From: Clostridium pascui
GTDB taxonomy: Bacteria > Bacillota > Clostridia > Clostridiales > Clostridiaceae
Assembly: GCF_016908015.1 (NCBI RefSeq)
Contig: NZ_JAFBDB010000009.1
Location: 1-64,000, forward strand
DNA length: 64,000 nucleotides
Direction: 5' to 3'
Below the pieces are notes generated by a model. The model saw only the letters and a list, made by a program, of their open reading frames with translations, searched no databases and was not told the DNA's origin. Made by a program: the position numbers and the translations under genes. This document shows, in pieces, positions 26,325 through 35,178 of this stretch (the stretch's first letter is position 1; each line of letters starts with the position of its first letter).

Positions 26325-29300
26325 ATAGAAACCAATGGATTATTAAATCTTTTAATAAATGTACCACAAAGTGTATTAGCAAAATTAGCGGATTTATCAA
26401 AAAATGAGCAATTTTTAACTGGAAAGGTAGAATTAACAGTAATATATAATGTTCGGCCTGATGAAATATCCAGCCAAGTTACAGCTATAGGGGGAACATT
26501 TGAAGATTTAGGTTACAATTTTGGGATCGTAATCTTGAATGTGGAAGACATTGAAAAAGTATCTCAAATAAGAGGGATTCAATATTTGGAGCTCCCAAGA
26601 ATTGTATTTACATCCGATTTAAATAGTAATAGAGCTTCTTGTGTTCCTCCGCTTTGGGGAAGTGGACTAACAGGTAGGGGTACACTTGTAGGATTCATAG
26701 ATTCAGGCATAGATTATACAAGCCCTGCTTTTATAAATGCAGATAATACCACACGAATTGATTATATATATGACTTATCTCAAGGGGGAATGGTATATAA
26801 TAGAGCGGATATAAATAGAGCTCTTCAATCTGAAAATCCATTTGCTATAGTTCAGCAAAGAGATACTCTTGGACATGGTACTCATGTTGCAGGTATAGCA
26901 TGCGCTGGAGGAAGAATTCTTAGAGAAAATTATGGAGTAGCTTATGAAAGCTCTATAGCAATGGTTAAGATAACCGCAGGAGGTCAAGTAAACTATACTA
27001 AGGATACTTTAATTATGAGAGGAATAAAGTTTCTTTTAGAAAAAGCGGTAGAACTCAACAAACCATTAGTAATAAATTTAAGTTTTAGTACTAATGATGG
27101 ATCACATACAGGAAGTACTTTATTTGAGCAATATATTGATACTGTTTGCAGGTTAAATCCAATTAGTTTTGTAGTTGCCGCTGGAAACGAAGGAGATAAG
27201 GCACATCATGCAGGCGGTGAATTAAGACAAAATCAAACAATACCTTTGAACATAGCACCAGATGAGAGAGGAATAATATTTCAAATATATAAGCCTGTAC
27301 TAAATGACATTACTATACAAATAGTAAATCCCAGTGGAATTCGTTCAGAGCAAATTAGAATAACTGAGGGATACAAAGAAGGAACAATAGGACAGGACAG
27401 ATATTATATTTATTATACAGGCCCTAAACCATATAACATGAATGGAGAAATTATAATAAGTTTAATACCTACAGGAGATTTTTTATCCTCAGGAGTTTGG
27501 AATCTGAATATTACATCTCAGGGAGAATATCAAGGAAGATATAATATATGGCTTCCTATAACAGAAGGGTTAAATCCGAATACTAAGTTTTTAGAGCCTG
27601 AAGTATATTTTACTATAGGTATACCAGCTACAGTAGAAAGTGTATTTTCTGTAGGAAGTTATAATGGAATTACAAATACTATTTCAAGTTTTTCAGGAAG
27701 AGGGGAACTTCAAGGGAATATAATAAAACCAGATTTAGTGGCTCCGGGAGAAGATATTCAATCTGTAATACCTAGTGGTAGGTTAGATACTAAAAGTGGG
27801 ACCTCTATGGCAGCTCCTCATGTAAGCGGAATATGTTCACTTTTTATGCAGTGGGGTATAGTAGATGGGAATGACCCCTTTTTATATGGAGAAAGACTTA
27901 AATATTATCTTGCACGAGGTGCAAAGAAGGATAGGCCTCAAGTTATTTATCCTAATCCCACTTGGGGATATGGTCAGGTGTGTGCACAAACATCCTTTGA
28001 TTTATTAAGACTTTTTAGGGGTGATTTATTGAATATGAATGATAACTATTGTAAATTAACTCGTGAGCAGCAAGAAGTTCAGCCAGTACCGGAGACTCAA
28101 GTAGCTCCTGAAGTTCAAGAAATTAGTCAAGAGCCAATAATTTTAAGCTATCTTGTAGAATATGATGGAGATATAGTTGAAAGACTTAGACAATTACCTT
28201 ATGCAAGTGCAGCAATTTTAGATGAAAATTATGCCATAGTGTCTGTAGAACGAGGCAGAGAAACAGAAGTTTTAAGAATACAAGAAGTGGTTTACGTAGA
28301 TAGGTCATCGTTATATACATTGATGCAAACACAACCTCAAGAATCTGCAAATATATATCAATTTCACATAAATCCATATCTTAATTTGTTAGGCACAGAA
28401 GTATACGTAGGAATAATAGACACGGGAATAGATTATTTAAATAGAGAGTTCATGTACGAAGATGATACAACAAAGATACTAAGTATTTGGGATCAAAGTG
28501 ATAATAGTGGAACCCCTCCACAGGGACTTAATTATGGAACTGAATATAGTAGAACACAAATAAATGAAGCAATAACTATTTCAAGAAATAATGGAGACCC
28601 TTATGGGGTCGTAAGCCAAAGAGATACTATAGGTCATGGAACGCAAATGGCAGGGATCATAGGAGCAAGAGGATATAATAGAGAAATTATTGGAGCTGCA
28701 CCTGACGCACAATTCATAGTTGTAAAGCTTAGACAGGCCAGCGCTGATGCCATAGACGAAGGAATAGGAGGGGTTTCAACTCCAGTACCTGTGTATGAGG
28801 GAACAGATATTATAACAGCTATAAGATATGTGTCCAACGTAGGTAAATCGTTAAATAAACCTACAGTAATTTTTATACCTCTTGGGACTAATTGTGGGCC
28901 CCATGATGGGAATACAATTATAGAAAGATATATAGATGAAGTTTCAAAAGTAAGAGGAATAGCAGTGGTAACAGGGGTTGGAAATGAGGGAGATGAAAAC
29001 GGGCATACTTATGGAACGTTAGAAAGACAGGGTGATAGAAAGGTTATTGAATTAAATATGGCCCCAGAACAAAGGAATTTGGTCTTTCAAATATGGGTGA
29101 AAAAACCAGATATATTTTCATTAGGTATAGTATCTCCTTCAGGAGAAGTTATAGATAGAATTCCTGCTAAGCTTCAAGAAGTAGAACAAATAAATCTTGT
29201 ATTTGAAAGAAGTACAGTGTTTGTAGAATATTTACTTCCAGAAGAATTAACAGGAGATGAGTTGATAATAATAAGAATTGAAAATGCTAGACCTGGAATA

Positions 29301-29927
29301 TGGCAGTTTATATTATATGGAGATCTTGTTTTAAGTGGAGAATATAATGCATGGCTGCCCCAAAAGCCATTAGTTAAAGAAGGAACAAGATTTTTAAACC
29401 CTACACCTTTTATTACAGTTCAGACACCAGCTACTGCAAGGCAAGTACTTGTGGCAGGGTTTTATAATCAAAATACTAATGCAAGAGTTGTAGAATCCGG
29501 TAGAGGATACACTAGGGATGGAAGAATAGTTCCTAATATAGCAGCTGGTGGTATAAATGCTAAGACTACAGCAGTAGGAGGAGGAGTTACCACTATTAGT
29601 GGAAGCAGTGTAGCAGCAGCAGTTTACGCTGGAGCATGTGCACTATTATATCAATGGGGACTAGTAGATGGTAATGATCCAAGTCTTTTTGTTGGAAAGA
29701 TGAGAACCTATTTTATAAGAGGGGCAAGAAGAAGAGAAGGCGATATCTATCCAAATCCTGAATGGGGTTATGGGCAGCTGGATTTAGAGAAGGTTTTTGA
29801 AACAATTCGTGCTGGAGGAAGAGGTCTAGAGCAAGAGGTATTAGGAAATAGAGATGTATGCATAAAGGAAGATTGTATTGAGTGTAGTATAGGTGAAATA
29901 TTTTTAAGAATACCAAAAGATATATAA
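26325..29927 (+). CDS. cspBA: Fused Csp-type germination protease with two subtilisin (S8) domains
   Basis: This reads as a roughly 1200-residue tandem subtilase resembling CspB-CspA fusions. Each half has an I9-like prodomain and an S8 domain. Counting from ATA 26325, the triad of half 1 is D126 (FIDSGID), H184 (GHGTHVAG) and S494 (SGTSMAAPH). That of half 2 is D699 (IIDTGID), H771 (GHGTQMAG) and S1095 (SGSSVAA). Both halves keep the oxyanion Asn (GNEGD). Csp proteases cut pro-SleC to start cortex lysis. No ATG, GTG or TTG lies in frame between the upstream stop (26304) and TTG 26535, which would cut into the first prodomain. The prodomain-like frame runs back to GGGGGA (26313-26318), 6 bases before ATA 26325. 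I infer a rare ATA start. Confidence 0.85.
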   Translation: METNGLLNLLINVPQSVLAKLADLSKNEQFLTGKVELTVIYNVRPDEISSQVTAIGGTFEDLGYNFGIVILNVEDIEKVSQIRGIQYLELPRIVFTSDLNSNRASCVPPLWGSGLTGRGTLVGFIDSGIDYTSPAFINADNTTRIDYIYDLSQGGMVYNRADINRALQSENPFAIVQQRDTLGHGTHVAGIACAGGRILRENYGVAYESSIAMVKITAGGQVNYTKDTLIMRGIKFLLEKAVELNKPLVINLSFSTNDGSHTGSTLFEQYIDTVCRLNPISFVVAAGNEGDKAHHAGGELRQNQTIPLNIAPDERGIIFQIYKPVLNDITIQIVNPSGIRSEQIRITEGYKEGTIGQDRYYIYYTGPKPYNMNGEIIISLIPTGDFLSSGVWNLNITSQGEYQGRYNIWLPITEGLNPNTKFLEPEVYFTIGIPATVESVFSVGSYNGITNTISSFSGRGELQGNIIKPDLVAPGEDIQSVIPSGRLDTKSGTSMAAPHVSGICSLFMQWGIVDGNDPFLYGERLKYYLARGAKKDRPQVIYPNPTWGYGQVCAQTSFDLLRLFRGDLLNMNDNYCKLTREQQEVQPVPETQVAPEVQEISQEPIILSYLVEYDGDIVERLRQLPYASAAILDENYAIVSVERGRETEVLRIQEVVYVDRSSLYTLMQTQPQESANIYQFHINPYLNLLGTEVYVGIIDTGIDYLNREFMYEDDTTKILSIWDQSDNSGTPPQGLNYGTEYSRTQINEAITISRNNGDPYGVVSQRDTIGHGTQMAGIIGARGYNREIIGAAPDAQFIVVKLRQASADAIDEGIGGVSTPVPVYEGTDIITAIRYVSNVGKSLNKPTVIFIPLGTNCGPHDGNTIIERYIDEVSKVRGIAVVTGVGNEGDENGHTYGTLERQGDRKVIELNMAPEQRNLVFQIWVKKPDIFSLGIVSPSGEVIDRIPAKLQEVEQINLVFERSTVFVEYLLPEELTGDELIIIRIENARPGIWQFILYGDLVLSGEYNAWLPQKPLVKEGTRFLNPTPFITVQTPATARQVLVAGFYNQNTNARVVESGRGYTRDGRIVPNIAAGGINAKTTAVGGGVTTISGSSVAAAVYAGACALLYQWGLVDGNDPSLFVGKMRTYFIRGARRREGDIYPNPEWGYGQLDLEKVFETIRAGGRGLEQEVLGNRDVCIKEDCIECSIGEIFLRIPKDI

Positions 29928-29950
29928 AGTCGCCATTTAGGCGACTTTAT
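29924..29950. terminator. Bidirectional terminator, Csp protease / PHP gene
   Basis: ATAAAGTCGCC (29924-29934) pairs with GGCGACTTTAT (29940-29950) around a 5-base loop. It overlaps the stop codon of the protease gene and lies 3 bases before the end of the opposite gene. Confidence 0.85.
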
Positions 29951-29953
29951 AGT

Positions 29954-30634
29954 TTAAAGAAGCATCTTTAAAAAATTATCTATTTCCCGGGAATTTAGGT
30001 ATATGTCTCCTATCAATCCATGTTTCAAATCAGTTTGCTTATTTGTATGAAAGTCAGAACCAGCAGTATAAAATAATCCACTTTCAGTAGCTATTTTTAT
30101 GAAGAATTCCATATCGCTAGGTGTATGTCTAAAATGCTTGGCTTCTATACCATCAAAGGGCATATTAATAATTTCCGTAAGATAGTTTTTATTTATAAGA
30201 ATTGGATGAGCTAAAACTACTGTTGCCCCAAATAACTTTAACACCTTAATTCCATCATTAACAGATAATCTATGGCTATTTTTATTATAATCGCTTTGTA
30301 AATTTATTAATTGCTTTGCATGATTTGCTTTATGATCTTTTACAAGGTTTAAAAATTCCTCGAAAATTTTATCCTTATATCTATCATCTTTAAAGTAACC
30401 TAAAATATGAACACTCTTATTTTTATAACGTGAAGATAATTCAACCCCTGGAATTACCGTAATTCCAAGTTTATTACCTGCTTGAATAGCTTCTTCAACA
30501 CCTAATATAGTATTGTGATCTGTTATTGATATTATATCAATATGTTCATTACTTGCAAGACTTACTATTTCACTTGGAGTGAGGTCACCATCAGATGCTG
30601 TAGAATGTATGTGGAAATCACCCTTATAAAACAT
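29954..30634 (-). CDS. PHP-domain phosphoesterase
   Basis: A 226-residue PHP-family metal-dependent phosphoesterase. The metal motifs are DFHIHSTASDG near the N-terminus, ISITDHNTILG, and GVELSS. A later AHP motif and GSDFH (about 190) complete the site. Related proteins hydrolyse 3',5'-nucleoside bisphosphates or short RNA, or act as histidinol phosphatase. The short length and lack of neighbours from histidine synthesis favour the nucleotide phosphatase type, as inference. It is monocistronic. Confidence 0.85.
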   Translation of the reverse strand: MFYKGDFHIHSTASDGDLTPSEIVSLASNEHIDIISITDHNTILGVEEAIQAGNKLGITVIPGVELSSRYKNKSVHILGYFKDDRYKDKIFEEFLNLVKDHKANHAKQLINLQSDYNKNSHRLSVNDGIKVLKLFGATVVLAHPILINKNYLTEIINMPFDGIEAKHFRHTPSDMEFFIKIATESGLFYTAGSDFHTNKQTDLKHGLIGDIYLNSREIDNFLKMLL

Positions 30635-30764
30635 ATTAAAATCCTTTAATTAATTATTATATATTTATAGTATTAAAAAAGATTAATAAAGGACACTAGA
30701 AATCATAGATATTATAACAAAAATATAACTTTAAATAGATTATAAATATAAGTTTAATATTTAT

Positions 30765-31988
30765 CTATAGCTTTTCTCTAATTATAGGCATACTCATACA
30801 CCTAGGACCGCCACGTCCTCGTGATAACTCATAGGATTGGAATTCTAACACTTCTACGCCATTTTTTCTAAGTGCCTCATTTGTAATATAATTACGATCA
30901 TAACAAATCACTTTTCCAGGAGAAATGGCCAAAGTGTTACTTCCATCACTCCATTGTTCTCGACTAGCAGCAATTGGGTCCCCATTTCCACATCTAATCA
31001 GGTTTACCGAAGGTAGATTCAAATGTTTTTTTAGGATATCACATAAGTCATCACATTCATAAGTAATGCTTATCTCATTATTTTTGCTCCTAGTTATTCT
31101 ATATACATCTAAAGGCTCCTCAATTCCTGGGTATATGCTAAACTTATCATAGTCGACCATTGTGAATACAGTATCTAAGTGCATATATGCCCTTGCCTTT
31201 GGGATATCTAAGGCTAAAACTACTTCAAAGGGTTCATCTGAAGCTAAGAGTTTATGCGATAATCTTTCAATAGCCATTGGATCCGTTCTATCGCTAATAC
31301 CTACAGCTAATATTTTGTCAGAGAGAACTAAAATATCTCCACCTTCTATAGGATGTGTCTTATCACGATTATACCAACGGCTCACATCTTTGAATCTAGG
31401 GTGATAATTAAAAATATATTTAGCAAATAAAGTTTCTCTATTTCTGGTGGTATTTGCCATAACATTTAAAGAAATTCCCCCTCCAATGGAGGCAAATGGA
31501 TCCCTTTGAAAATAAAGATTTGGAATGGGATCCAAATAAAATGGATAAGGGTTTTTAACCATATCTCCTAGTGATTTAGGCTTAATATGCCTAAGTTCCT
31601 CTTTACGAACTCCAGATATACATTTTCTTATAAGTTCATGGGGGGAACATGAATTAAATAATTCCATAATGGCTTCTTGTAAGCCCCATGTAACTACACC
31701 GCCTTCCTCCATAAACTCTGTCAAAAATTCTTGCCTGATTTGTGGATGCTGTAAAATTTCTGCCATCAAATCTGTCAAGTATAGGACCTCGACACCTTCT
31801 TTTTTTAAAATATTAGCAAATTCAGTATGCTCTTTACGAGCTTGCTTTAAATAAGCAATTTCATCAAATAAAAGCCTTCTTAAATAATCTGGTACTATAT
31901 TTTCAATTTCTTCCCCAGGGCAGTGAAGTAGTACACATTTTAGCTTTCCTATTTCGTTGTAAACAGAAATACTTGGGTTAGAATACAT
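30765..31988 (-). CDS. arcA: Arginine deiminase
   Basis: A 407-residue amidinotransferase-fold enzyme that converts arginine to citrulline and ammonia. Recognised by FQRDPFASIGGG, the catalytic His in AYMHLDTVFTMVD, and the nucleophile Cys in GRGGPRCMSMPI at the C-terminus. I chose ATG 31988 (MYSNPSISVYNE) because AAAGGA lies 8 bases before it; two upstream in-frame ATGs abut or precede that site. No arcB or arcC is adjacent. It lies 95 bases downstream of the M20 gene with no terminator between, so read-through from the SAM-riboswitch promoter is possible. Confidence 0.94.
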   Translation of the reverse strand: MYSNPSISVYNEIGKLKCVLLHCPGEEIENIVPDYLRRLLFDEIAYLKQARKEHTEFANILKKEGVEVLYLTDLMAEILQHPQIRQEFLTEFMEEGGVVTWGLQEAIMELFNSCSPHELIRKCISGVRKEELRHIKPKSLGDMVKNPYPFYLDPIPNLYFQRDPFASIGGGISLNVMANTTRNRETLFAKYIFNYHPRFKDVSRWYNRDKTHPIEGGDILVLSDKILAVGISDRTDPMAIERLSHKLLASDEPFEVVLALDIPKARAYMHLDTVFTMVDYDKFSIYPGIEEPLDVYRITRSKNNEISITYECDDLCDILKKHLNLPSVNLIRCGNGDPIAASREQWSDGSNTLAISPGKVICYDRNYITNEALRKNGVEVLEFQSYELSRGRGGPRCMSMPIIREKL

Positions 31989-32083
31989 AGGCGCCATCCT
32001 TTCTATCATCTATTCTAACCATTAGTTTATCAATTCCATAAAATATTATGCTAATTTATATTTACATAGAAATGGGTTAAAGC

Positions 32084-33283
32084 TTAATTGGATTTAATTC
32101 TATTAAATTCAGATGTTATTTCCTGTAGTTTTTCTTTGTTTGTAATCAAAGCAAGTCCAGTAATTGCTAGAGCTTTTGCACCGATAATTAATGCCTCGTC
32201 GGCTTCCTTAGAAGCTGATGCCTCACAAAATTCAGGAGTATGCCCTACTAAGGTATTAGGACCAATTTTTATATAGGGATGTATAGTAGGAACAACCTGA
32301 CTTATATTTCCGGCATCTGTTGATCCTAATCCCTCTTTCACCTTGTTGCTTATTTCTAAACCAAGCAAGTTAGCACTTTCAATAAATAGTTCATCAAAGC
32401 TTTTATTGATAAGAAAGTTATCAACTTTATTTTGAAAGGCTATTATATTTAACTTCGAACCAGTGGCAAGAGCTGCACCTTGCGCAATGTTTTTTATCTT
32501 AGAGGTAACTTCATCACATGTTTTTCTGTTTGCTGCGCGAATAAAAAATCTTGCTTTTGCATAATCAGGAACTATATTAGGTGCATCACCACCATGAGTA
32601 ATAATTCCATGTATGCGCACATCCGTAGGCACATGTTGTCTTAAGGCATTTATACCGTTAAAAAGCTGAATAACTGAATCTAGGGCATTAATACCCTTTT
32701 CAGGTGCACCTGAAGCATGGGCTGATTTGCCTATATATTCGAAATCAAGTGGATCCACAGCTAGAGAATTCCCAGTTACTCCTGTTGTATTTGATGGATG
32801 AATTATCATACAAGCATCTATACCTTGGAGTAAATTATAATTAACAAAACTTGCTTTAGCACTTCCATTTGGACCACCTTCTTCTGCTGGAGTACCTAGA
32901 ACTACAACTTCTCCTCCTGTTTCATCTAAAAGATATGAAAGAGAAATAGCAGCCGCAATACTGATTGTTCCAATCATATTATGCCCGCAGGCGTGTCCTA
33001 GTCCTGGCAAGGCATCATATTCAGCTAAAAATCCTATAGTAGGACCTTCAAGTTTTGTTGATTTTTTTCTTGCTATAAAGGAAGTATCATGACCAGCTAC
33101 AGCTCTTTCTATAGAAAAACCTGCATCAGCCAAGGTGTCTGCAAGAAGTTTAGATGCAAAGAACTCTTGATTGCCTATCTCCGGATTAGCATGAATTTTA
33201 TGACTTATTTTTATGTATTTATTTCTTTCATTGTCCAATTTATCAATAATTATTTTTTCATAGCTATTTATTATTTTACTCAT
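32084..33283 (-). CDS. M20-family amidohydrolase (aminoacylase/hippurate-hydrolase type)
   Basis: A 399-residue zinc-dependent amidase. The active-site region LGHACGHNMIGT and the EEGGPNGSAK motif (general-base Glu) are clear, and HPSNTTGVTG and GHTPEFCEASA provide later ligands. The family removes acyl groups from N-acyl amino acids or opens dipeptides. It is the first gene behind a SAM-I riboswitch, which points to a role in methionine or sulphur-amino-acid salvage, for example hydrolysis of N-acyl-methionine or -cysteine derivatives. That substrate is inferred from regulation alone. Start ATG 33283 follows AGGGGGA. Confidence 0.9.
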   Translation of the reverse strand: MSKIINSYEKIIIDKLDNERNKYIKISHKIHANPEIGNQEFFASKLLADTLADAGFSIERAVAGHDTSFIARKKSTKLEGPTIGFLAEYDALPGLGHACGHNMIGTISIAAAISLSYLLDETGGEVVVLGTPAEEGGPNGSAKASFVNYNLLQGIDACMIIHPSNTTGVTGNSLAVDPLDFEYIGKSAHASGAPEKGINALDSVIQLFNGINALRQHVPTDVRIHGIITHGGDAPNIVPDYAKARFFIRAANRKTCDEVTSKIKNIAQGAALATGSKLNIIAFQNKVDNFLINKSFDELFIESANLLGLEISNKVKEGLGSTDAGNISQVVPTIHPYIKIGPNTLVGHTPEFCEASASKEADEALIIGAKALAITGLALITNKEKLQEITSEFNRIKSN

Positions 33284-33360
33284 TATAATAGATCCCCCTT
33301 TTTATAAGTAAATAGAGATACTAATCTTTATTTGCTTCGCTAATAAAATTAGATAAAATA

Positions 33361-33391
33361 AAAATCTTCTTCCTAGATGGAAGAAGATTTT
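33361..33391 (-). terminator. Expression-platform terminator of the minus-strand SAM riboswitch
   Basis: A perfect 13-bp stem (33361-33373 with 33379-33391) is followed, on the minus strand, by a T-rich run. It lies between the aptamer and the M20 start, so SAM binding would end transcription here. Confidence 0.9.
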
Positions 33392-33433
33392 AAAACATAA
33401 ACTCTTATAAGAGCAATATTTAAACTTAACACC

Positions 33434-33546
33434 TTCCCTCATCTACCAGAATAAACTTCTGTTGGATTTAGCACCATACAGGCTAATGATACCTGCTGGT
33501 TGCTGAGACGTCACAGGGCCAATCCCTCAGTCTCTCTTGATAAGGA
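33434..33546 (-). promoter_or_regulatory. SAM-I (S-box) riboswitch upstream of the M20 amidohydrolase
   Basis: On the minus strand it has the S-box landmarks in order: the P1 strand CCTTATC, AGAGAGACTGAGGGA, TTGGCCC, CTCAGCAACC, the GGTGCTAAATCC block, and the closing P1 strand GATGAGG. The aptamer is complete. High SAM should cause termination at 33361-33391. Confidence 0.95.
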
Positions 33547-33593
33547 TACTTATTAACTTTTAACTTTATCATGACAAAGATTAATTGAATAAA

Positions 33594-33622
33594 ATTATAT
33601 ATGCATGCGTAAAAATTGTCAA
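33594..33622 (-). promoter_or_regulatory. Sigma-A promoter of the minus-strand SAM-riboswitch transcript
   Basis: On the minus strand TTGACA (33622-33617) and TATAAT (33599-33594) are perfect consensus with a 17-base spacer. Confidence 0.92.
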
Positions 33623-33809
33623 CAAATTTATAATATTTGGTGCATTGACGGTAACGTATGATTATTACATGATTAAATAAAATATTTAGAAAAAATGCGT
33701 TTCGGTTGTTTGACTTAATAATTTATTTTTAAGTATTTTTTCATAAGATATTAAAGTATATTTATTATATGAATAGCAAAAAAAGTTTATTTCTCTATAA
33801 AAATTTTTA

Positions 33810-33838
33810 TTGACATTTAAAAAATATGAGAATATAAT
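33810..33838 (+). promoter_or_regulatory. Sigma-A promoter of the metNIQ SAM-riboswitch transcript
   Basis: TTGACA (33810-33815) and TATAAT (33833-33838) are perfect consensus with a 17-base spacer, about 45 bases before the aptamer. Confidence 0.92.
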
Positions 33839-33881
33839 AAGTTTCAAGCAGAAAACGCTAACTTAAAAATCGAATATAAAT

Positions 33882-33991
33882 CCTTATCTAGAGAAGCAGA
33901 GGGACTGGCCCGATGAAGCTTCAGCAACCAGCAATGCTTATTTGCAAAGCAAGGTGCTAAATCCTGCAGACATTAGTCTGAAAGATGAGGG
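33882..33991 (+). promoter_or_regulatory. SAM-I (S-box) riboswitch upstream of metNIQ
   Basis: Landmarks in order: the P1 strand CCTTATC, AGAGAAGCAGAGGGA, CTGGCCC, CTTCAGCAACC, GGTGCTAAATCC, and the P1 partner GATGAGG. The 3' P1 strand can instead pair with TCTCATC inside the downstream terminator hairpin (34052-34058), giving an antiterminator. High SAM should therefore turn the methionine transporter off. Confidence 0.96.
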
Positions 33992-34042
33992 AAGGTAATA
34001 GTTTAAAAGCGGTCCTTCCATGGGGCTTTTTTTATTGGAATT

Positions 34043-34080
34043 ATCCTCTTTCTCATCTGGGAAAGGGGATTTTTTATTTT
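34043..34080 (+). terminator. Expression-platform terminator of the metNIQ SAM riboswitch
   Basis: ATCCTCTTTC (34043-34052) pairs with GAAAGGGGAT (34061-34070) and is followed by TTTTTATTTT. An earlier weaker hairpin with a T-run (34005-34033) may add to termination. Confidence 0.88.
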
Positions 34081-34098
34081 ATTTGGGGAGGTAAATGA

Positions 34099-35178
34099 AT
34101 GATTTATTTAAAGGATGTTAAAAAAGTCTATGAAACTAAAGAACATAAGATAGAGGCTGTAAAAGGAGTAAACTTACATGTAGAAGCTGGCAAGATAATG
34201 GGTATTATTGGATATAGTGGTGCGGGAAAAAGTACTCTCATAAGATGTATCAATTTGCTTGAGGCTCCTACTTCTGGGGAGGTAATTGTAAATGGTAAAA
34301 ACTTAACTAAATTGTCGCCAAAAGAGCTTAGAAAAACTAGAGAAAAGATAGGCATGATTTTTCAGCACTTTAACCTTATGAGGAGTAGAAATGTATTCGA
34401 AAATGTAGCGTATCCTCTCAAAGGAAAAGGTCTTACTAAAGAACAAATTAAGGAAAAGGTAGAAAGCCTTTTGGAATTAGTTGGATTAAGCGATAAAATT
34501 AAAGTTTATCCTGGAGAGCTAAGTGGGGGACAAAAGCAAAGAGTTGCAATTGCTAGAGCACTAGCAAATGATCCACAGGTACTTTTATGTGATGAGGCTA
34601 CTTCAGCATTAGATCCTCAAACAACTAGAGCAATCTTAAAGCTTTTAAAACAAATAAATGAAAAATTAGGCCTTACAATAGTTATCATTACTCATCAAAT
34701 GGAAGTCGTTAAAGAAATATGTCATAGGGTAGCGATAATGGAGGATGGAAGAGTGGTTGAGGAAGGAAATATTCTTCAAGTATTTGTAAGTCCAAAGGCG
34801 AAGATGACTAAGGGCTTTGTATCCACAGTATTTCATTATGATAAGATTTATGAAGTTTTAGATAAAGAATCATTTATAGGAGAACTTACCGAAGAGGAGT
34901 TAATTGGAAAGATATCTTTTGTAGGTCAAAAAACGGGCCAGGCCTTTATTTCCAAGGTGTCTAGAAGATTTAAAGTTGATGCAAGTATCTTATTTGGTAA
35001 CATCGAACTAATTCAAGAGGTTCCTGTAGGAAATCTAATCGTTAAATTTAGTGGCTCTAAAGAAGGAATAGTTGAATCATTAAATTATTTAAAACAAAAT
35101 GATATTTATGTGGAGGTGATTAAAAATGCTAGAATTTCTGAACAACTTTATGCCGAATGTAATAGAGCTCTTTCCTGA
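34099..35178 (+). CDS. metN: Methionine ABC transporter ATPase
   Basis: A 359-residue ATPase. It has Walker A GYSGAGKST, signature LSGGQKQRVAIARAL, Walker B VLLCDEATSALDP, and H-loop ITHQ. A C-terminal NIL domain (about 275-345) senses methionine in this family. It energises uptake of D/L-methionine by MetI with the lipoprotein MetQ. It is controlled by the SAM riboswitch upstream. Its last 53 bases overlap the start of metI in another frame, giving a slightly longer tail than usual. Confidence 0.95.
   Translation: MIYLKDVKKVYETKEHKIEAVKGVNLHVEAGKIMGIIGYSGAGKSTLIRCINLLEAPTSGEVIVNGKNLTKLSPKELRKTREKIGMIFQHFNLMRSRNVFENVAYPLKGKGLTKEQIKEKVESLLELVGLSDKIKVYPGELSGGQKQRVAIARALANDPQVLLCDEATSALDPQTTRAILKLLKQINEKLGLTIVIITHQMEVVKEICHRVAIMEDGRVVEEGNILQVFVSPKAKMTKGFVSTVFHYDKIYEVLDKESFIGELTEEELIGKISFVGQKTGQAFISKVSRRFKVDASILFGNIELIQEVPVGNLIVKFSGSKEGIVESLNYLKQNDIYVEVIKNARISEQLYAECNRALS

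Noticed and set aside
26535-29927. TTG 26535 as the start of the Csp-type protease
   Set aside because: It has no good ribosome site and would remove most of the prodomain, which is plainly encoded upstream in the same frame.
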